Positions 6,796 to 9,935 of a DNA stretch of 9,935 bases are shown piece after piece (positions within the stretch are counted from its first letter, which is position 1; every line of letters starts with the position of its first letter). The DNA is from Gemmatimonadota bacterium (GTDB lineage: Bacteria > Latescibacterota > UBA2968 > UBA8231). The notes below the pieces were generated by a model that saw nothing but the letters and a program-made list of their open reading frames with translations, did no database searches and was not told the origin of the DNA. Location: assembly GCA_018673255.1 (NCBI GenBank), contig JABHDC010000283.1:1-9935 (forward strand). The letters are read 5' to 3'. A program made the position numbers and the translations under genes.

Positions 6796-7390
6796 CCACG
6801 CCCAGTGCCACGGGGGCGGGCTCGGCGACCAATTCCAGGGCCAGGGCTTCCAACATGTCAGCCAGGTGATGTTGCACGATGTAGCGGAGGATGAAACCGG
6901 GGATGGGCTGCCGCATCCGGGCTCGGGCCTGGTAATCGATGATCACTTCTGACGGAGTGGATCCTGGTGAAATCGTCCATGTTCCGGTGAAATCGTGGAG
7001 ACTCCCGCTCACCTGGCGGAAGTGCAACCGGCCCCGGGCCGGGTCGCCGATGAACTCCAGCCGCGTACGGAAGGTCCAGGGCAGCACCAGCCGTGTCGTG
7101 AAGACCTGCTGCACCGTCCAAGCAGTGTCTGAACGATCCACAACAATGCTGCTGTCCATGGAAGGCAGGAATCGATCCAGCCCGTCAAAATCGGTAAGTA
7201 CCTGCCAGGCACGCTGGACCTGGACCGGAGACCGGGTTTGGGCCCTGATCACGATGAAGCCGCTGTCTATAGTCACATCTTGCTGCAGCACAACAGATTG
7301 AGCACTCTCGCCCAATGTGGAAACTGAAGCATCAGATGTGATGATCGAGGCAAGAAATGGGAGTAGAAATCCCACACAGCGGCCCATCAT
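6746..7390 (-). CDS. SRPBCC/START-like domain protein, probably exported
   Basis: A 214-residue protein with a hydrophobic N-terminus (MMGRCVGFLLPFLASIITSDA, no lipobox) that looks like a signal peptide cleaved near residue 21. The rest (about 35-190) fits the SRPBCC helix-grip fold of polyketide cyclase/START-like proteins: AWQVLTDFDGLDRFLPSM (61-78) is the typical helix-loop after the first strand, RLHFRQVSGSLHDFTGTW forms central strands, and HHLADMLEALALELV is the long C-terminal helix. These proteins bind hydrophobic ligands; the ligand here is unknown. The gene converges with the acyl-CoA synthetase and shares its last 50 bases with it on the opposite strand. Two tandem ATGs (7390 and 7387) begin the frame with no strong ribosome site. 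An 8-bp inverted repeat lies 28 bases upstream. Confidence 0.78.
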   Translation of the reverse strand: MMGRCVGFLLPFLASIITSDASVSTLGESAQSVVLQQDVTIDSGFIVIRAQTRSPVQVQRAWQVLTDFDGLDRFLPSMDSSIVVDRSDTAWTVQQVFTTRLVLPWTFRTRLEFIGDPARGRLHFRQVSGSLHDFTGTWTISPGSTPSEVIIDYQARARMRQPIPGFILRYIVQHHLADMLEALALELVAEPAPVALGVVKKADSPDGWHRSSPD

Positions 7391-7417
7391 GAAGCCATCT
7401 CGGAACGGCGAAGGGTG

Positions 7418-7436
7418 GCCGATCAGGGTGATCGGC
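7418..7436. promoter_or_regulatory. Perfect inverted repeat upstream of the SRPBCC gene
   Basis: GCCGATCA-GGG-TGATCGGC is a perfect dyad with 8-bp arms and a 3-base centre, 28 bases before the SRPBCC start in a 178-base gap (7391-7568). No T-run follows on either strand, which argues against an intrinsic terminator for the upstream minus-strand gene. An operator or a 5' leader hairpin of the SRPBCC transcript is more likely. I see no gene in the rest of the gap. Confidence 0.45.
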
Positions 7437-7568
7437 AGATGCGAGCAACTGACAGTCTGATGCTCACATCATGTCCGACGATTCGACCACGTCCCCGGGT
7501 GGACTCATCCTCAGATGCAGCCGAGCCCCTGACTCACTGCACGCCAACCCTTCCCCTGTCGACCTCGC

Positions 7569-8402
7569 CTAGAGGAGATCGAACAGAGGTGCCACGGCGC
7601 CAAACATCCCCGGGTAGCGGAAACGCCCCTCTGCGGCAGCCGCAATCTTCGCCAGCACATCCTGGGTCACCAGCGCCGCCTGTTGATCGAACAACTCATC
7701 TGCCGGCCCGGCTGAATAACTGCCACTGGCCTTCGCCTGAAGGTGCGCCTCTGCCACCTGGGCGTCATCGGACAGGCGATTCTCCATGGCCGTCATGAAG
7801 GCACCAAGCCGTTCGCGGATCGCGGCTCCGCCCGCCTGAGCCAACTCGTCGAAGGCCCTGTGCGTCAGCAGGACCCGCTCACCGGCCTCCTCGGGCACGG
7901 CCACGCCTTCACCGGCCCAGGCGGCAGCGTGGCCCAGCAGTGGCGTACGGTCCTCTGTCTGGAAGGCCACCAGCACTCGTCCCCCGTTGCGGGGCCGTGC
8001 ACGGAGGCGTTGCACGCTCCCCGGGAGAAATGTCAGGGTCTGCCCCTCTTCGACCTGGACACTGGATGCAGATCCATCCATGCCGAGGCGGTCACACCAG
8101 GCCTCTGAGGCGCCAAAGATCCGGACGTGCTCCTCGGGGCGACCATCGATTCCACAACGCCCAAAGGGCACACTGACTCCCCATTCGCCAGACTCGGACA
8201 GCGTCGCGGACACTTCGGCCCCCTTCTCGCTGAACGGAATCTCCAGACCCAGGTGCCGAGCCAGAGCGCCCGCAAGGGCCAGGGCTTCTTCTGGAGCCTC
8301 AGCATGAATGGGGCTGACCCCCGTCGCATCCTGGTGTGCACGAAACAGCGTCGCGTAACCAAATAGCCTAGGCGCAAGTGGCTCCTGTACAGGGACTTGC
8401 AT
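7569..8402 (-). CDS. Hypothetical protein, translationally coupled to the aminotransferase
   Basis: A 277-residue protein I do not recognise. No signal peptide or membrane segment is visible. Residues about 65-150 read as short beta strands (EVSATL, WGVSVPF, HVRIFG, SSVQVEEGQTLTFLPGSVQRLRARP, GRVLVAF), a pattern like a cupin-type barrel but without the metal-binding His motifs. Residues about 175-260 are helical and Ala-rich. The opening VPVQEPLAPRLFGYATLF faintly recalls ureidoglycolate-lyase-like proteins, too weakly to name it so. The start ATG at 8402 shares its A with the aminotransferase stop (TGATG); a GTG one codon earlier is also possible. Coding character is supported by the tight junction and the long open frame. 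The coupling suggests it acts with the aminotransferase, perhaps on the same sugar or amino product; this is inference. Confidence 0.7.
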   Translation of the reverse strand: MQVPVQEPLAPRLFGYATLFRAHQDATGVSPIHAEAPEEALALAGALARHLGLEIPFSEKGAEVSATLSESGEWGVSVPFGRCGIDGRPEEHVRIFGASEAWCDRLGMDGSASSVQVEEGQTLTFLPGSVQRLRARPRNGGRVLVAFQTEDRTPLLGHAAAWAGEGVAVPEEAGERVLLTHRAFDELAQAGGAAIRERLGAFMTAMENRLSDDAQVAEAHLQAKASGSYSAGPADELFDQQAALVTQDVLAKIAAAAEGRFRYPGMFGAVAPLFDLL

Positions 8403-9688
8403 CACTTGATCTGATCCGCATTCTCGGCCACCTTACGGAAGGCCTCGGCGTACTCATCGATCAGTTCGGGCCGATAGTGCTTGAACCAGGGGATCGAGTA
8501 GCAGCGCTCGGGGAGAGATTCGGTCACAGGCAGGCTGCCCTCAGGCTGACGTACATCCCGGTCAGTGAATGCGTTGCGTGTCGGCTTCCCGTCGCCATAG
8601 ATATCCGCCTCATTGAGCACCGGGTGCAGGTGCATGAGCGGATTGGCGCCGGGACGCACGGAGAAGGCGCCAGCCATCTCAGCGTTGACGGCTTCACAGA
8701 ATCGGGCCACTGGCAGGCCACCGAGCTCTTCCGGACGGTAGAGCCCGTGCGCAGCATACCATCCCCCCATGGTGTCTCCCGTCGCAACGGGCGGCCGATG
8801 CGCCTTGAGACCAGGCGTCCCATCGAGACGATCCCAGAAGTGATTCATCGCCTCCTGAATGATGGCCATACGCTCACGATAGGATTTCAACTGCACGCGC
8901 CCCACGGCCGAGGACAATTGGTGCATCCTGTACTTGTATCCACCTAAAGGCATGCCCGCCAACGGTTTCAGGTCCGGATGCTGAATCGATCCGGTTCGCT
9001 GGTAGTGCCCCCACGCAGCGGCCCTCTCGTAGATCTCCTCGTCTTCGGTGACCAGGAATCCACCCTCGCCACATGCCAGAGACTTGCCGGACATGATCGA
9101 CATGGCGCCGACGTGGCCCAGGGTGCCCGTCAGGCGGCCTTTGTACAGTCCGCCCTGAGCATGGGAGACATCTTCCACGACCTTGATGCCATGCCGTTCG
9201 GCGATCTCCATGATCGGATCCATGTCAGTGGGGTGTCCACAGTAATGGACGGGGACGATGGCCTTGGTCCGCTCCGTGATCCGATGCTCGATGTCGGTTG
9301 GGTCCAGGGTCAATGTATCGGGATCCATCTCGCTGAAAACGACTGTGGCGCCCAGAGAGAACACCTGCAGCGAACTGCCCCAGTAGGTCATGCTCTGCGA
9401 GATGACCTCATCACCGCGACGCACACCAACCGCCCAGAGAGCTGCCTGAATCGCCGCGGTACCTGTGTTGTGACAAAGAATATGACTGGCACCGAACCAC
9501 TTCTTGAGATCATCCTCAAACTCGAGGGTCACATCGGTGCCGGACATGGCCCCCCGGCGCAGTACGTCAAGACACGCGGCCTCATCCTCGGCCGTGATGA
9601 TAGGCCAGGTGAAGAGATCTTCAGCGGACGACTGCACCGCCGGCGTCCCCCCGCTTATTGCCAGATCAACTCCGGATGTCGTTGCCAT
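8402..9688 (-). CDS. DegT/DnrJ/EryC1/StrS family PLP-dependent aminotransferase
   Basis: A 428-residue member of the sugar aminotransferase family (fold type I). Visible marks: AISGGTPAV at the N-terminus, LCHNTGTAAIQAAL (71-84), VEDVSHAQGG (171-180) with Asp173 to bind the PLP pyridine nitrogen, and SGKSLACGEGGFLVT with Lys202 as the Schiff-base lysine. YKYRMHQLSSAVGRVQL (251-267) is the typical conserved stretch after it. The family transfers an amino group, usually from Glu or Gln, to keto-sugars or keto-cyclitols. No nucleotide-sugar genes are adjacent, so the acceptor is unknown. I chose ATG 9688: GGGAG at 9701-9697 lies 8 bases upstream, whereas the earlier TTG at 9703 overlaps that site. 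The stop overlaps the ATG of the next gene (TGATG). Five 13-bp repeats lie upstream at 9735-9799. Confidence 0.93.
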   Translation of the reverse strand: MATTSGVDLAISGGTPAVQSSAEDLFTWPIITAEDEAACLDVLRRGAMSGTDVTLEFEDDLKKWFGASHILCHNTGTAAIQAALWAVGVRRGDEVISQSMTYWGSSLQVFSLGATVVFSEMDPDTLTLDPTDIEHRITERTKAIVPVHYCGHPTDMDPIMEIAERHGIKVVEDVSHAQGGLYKGRLTGTLGHVGAMSIMSGKSLACGEGGFLVTEDEEIYERAAAWGHYQRTGSIQHPDLKPLAGMPLGGYKYRMHQLSSAVGRVQLKSYRERMAIIQEAMNHFWDRLDGTPGLKAHRPPVATGDTMGGWYAAHGLYRPEELGGLPVARFCEAVNAEMAGAFSVRPGANPLMHLHPVLNEADIYGDGKPTRNAFTDRDVRQPEGSLPVTESLPERCYSIPWFKHYRPELIDEYAEAFRKVAENADQIK

Positions 9689-9725
9689 AACACTGTCTCC
9701 CAATTAGTTACAGGATCTATGTTGT

Positions 9726-9799
9726 CAAGTCTACCAAGTCGAACAGCCAAGTCGAACAGCCAGGTCGTAGAGCCAAATCGTAGAGTCAAATCGTAGATG
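9726..9799. repeat. 13-bp tandem repeats upstream of the aminotransferase
   Basis: Five consecutive 13-bp units begin at 9735, 9748, 9761, 9774 and 9787. The first two are identical (CAAGTCGAACAGC); the third is CAGGTCGTAGAGC; the fourth and fifth are CAAATCGTAGAGT and CAAATCGTAGATG. A shorter 9-base relative, CAAGTCTAC, precedes them at 9726. The gradient from identical to diverged copies suggests local expansion by slippage. The array starts 38 bases upstream of the aminotransferase ATG, in the gap towards a possible divergent gene. It may be a variable-number repeat or a regulator array; 13 bp does not match whole helical turns. Confidence 0.75.
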
Positions 9800-9935
9800 G
9801 TCATCCGGACGACGGGATGTTCAGCCAAGCCACGGCGATGCCTCGGTCCTCAATGCCGGCTCTGCCATGTTGGCCGAGGACCGCCTCGTCGGTTCTATGG
9901 CTGGCATTGGCGGCCCCTGGTGGTGCTGCTGCTCA
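9797..9935 (+). CDS. Possible N-terminus of a membrane protein (runs off the right edge)
   Basis: From ATG 9797, at the end of the 13-bp repeat array, a plus-strand frame is open to the edge (46 codons). Its last residues are RRFYGWHWRPLVVLLL, recalling the FYGW motif before the first membrane helix of some major facilitator superfamily transporters. The preceding stretch is Arg/Cys-rich and unlike typical coding sequence, no ribosome site is seen, and two other plus-strand frames are also open from about 9817 to the edge. The real start may be nearer the hydrophobic segment at a non-ATG codon, or the frame may not be coding. A CRLCH sequence within it matches the haem-c CxxCH pattern but is probably chance. 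Confidence 0.25.
   Translation, partial: MVIRTTGCSAKPRRCLGPQCRLCHVGRGPPRRFYGWHWRPLVVLLL

Noticed and set aside
9723..9728. Perfect minus-strand TTGACA upstream of the aminotransferase as a -35 element
   Set aside because: Any -10 at normal spacing would put the transcript start inside or past the ribosome site at 9701-9697, so the hexamer has no usable partner.
8978..9796. Plus-strand open frame of 272 codons opposite the aminotransferase
   Set aside because: The minus strand here encodes the PLP-binding motifs of a DegT-family enzyme; the plus frame is its shadow and runs through the repeats.
9844..9888. Inverted repeats CGGTCCTC/GAGGACCG and CGAGG-ACCG-CCTCG as a terminator or riboswitch
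   Set aside because: The arms are short, the two hairpins compete, there is no T-run, and the region may be coding.

Overview
The window is GC-rich, densely packed bacterial chromosomal DNA with no rRNA, tRNA, CRISPR array, insertion sequence or phage gene visible. Gene content is metabolic: an enolase-superfamily sugar-acid dehydratase, an SDR oxidoreductase, an aldo/keto reductase, a lyase-like toroid protein, an acyl-CoA synthetase, an SRPBCC protein and a DegT/DnrJ/EryC1/StrS aminotransferase. Two small nucleic-acid-binding proteins (RRM and VF530/DUF2132) are also present. This mix suits an environmental Gram-negative carbohydrate degrader, for example a lineage of the Latescibacterota, Poribacteria or Planctomycetota type. 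That taxonomic guess is inference only; nothing in the sequence fixes the phylum.

Layout. (1) Bases 1-892, minus strand: SDR, then an aldo/keto reductase that runs off the left edge, probably one operon. (2) Bases 893-1048: divergent control region with three copies of a 22-bp repeat next to a candidate promoter. (3) 1049-2170, plus: mandelate-racemase-type dehydratase. (4) 2171-2336: convergent gap with only short hairpins. (5) 2337-4689, minus: a three-gene unit in which a heparinase/alginate-lyase-like protein is followed by an RRM protein (stop and start share a base, TGATG) and a VF530 protein (2-base gap). (6) 4690-4800: divergent control region with a nested palindrome over a possible promoter. 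(7) 4801-6795, plus: acyl-CoA synthetase whose 3' end overlaps, antisense, the next gene. (8) 6746-7390, minus: exported SRPBCC/START-like protein, with a perfect 8-bp inverted repeat upstream. (9) 7569-9688, minus: aminotransferase followed by an unrecognised protein, again joined by TGATG. (10) 9689-9935: divergent gap with five 13-bp tandem repeats, then perhaps the start of a plus-strand membrane protein.

How the genes may work together (inference). The SDR, aldo/keto reductase and dehydratase would suit catabolism of a sugar acid. The lyase-like protein keeps an Asn-His plus Tyr arrangement like that of uronate-polysaccharide lyases and has no signal peptide, so it could act on imported oligouronides. 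The aminotransferase with its partner looks like an amino-sugar or related biosynthetic step. No single new multi-gene system can be demonstrated from sequence alone. The best leads are the 22-bp repeat array, the lyase-RRM-VF530 coupled unit and the aminotransferase with its unknown coupled partner.
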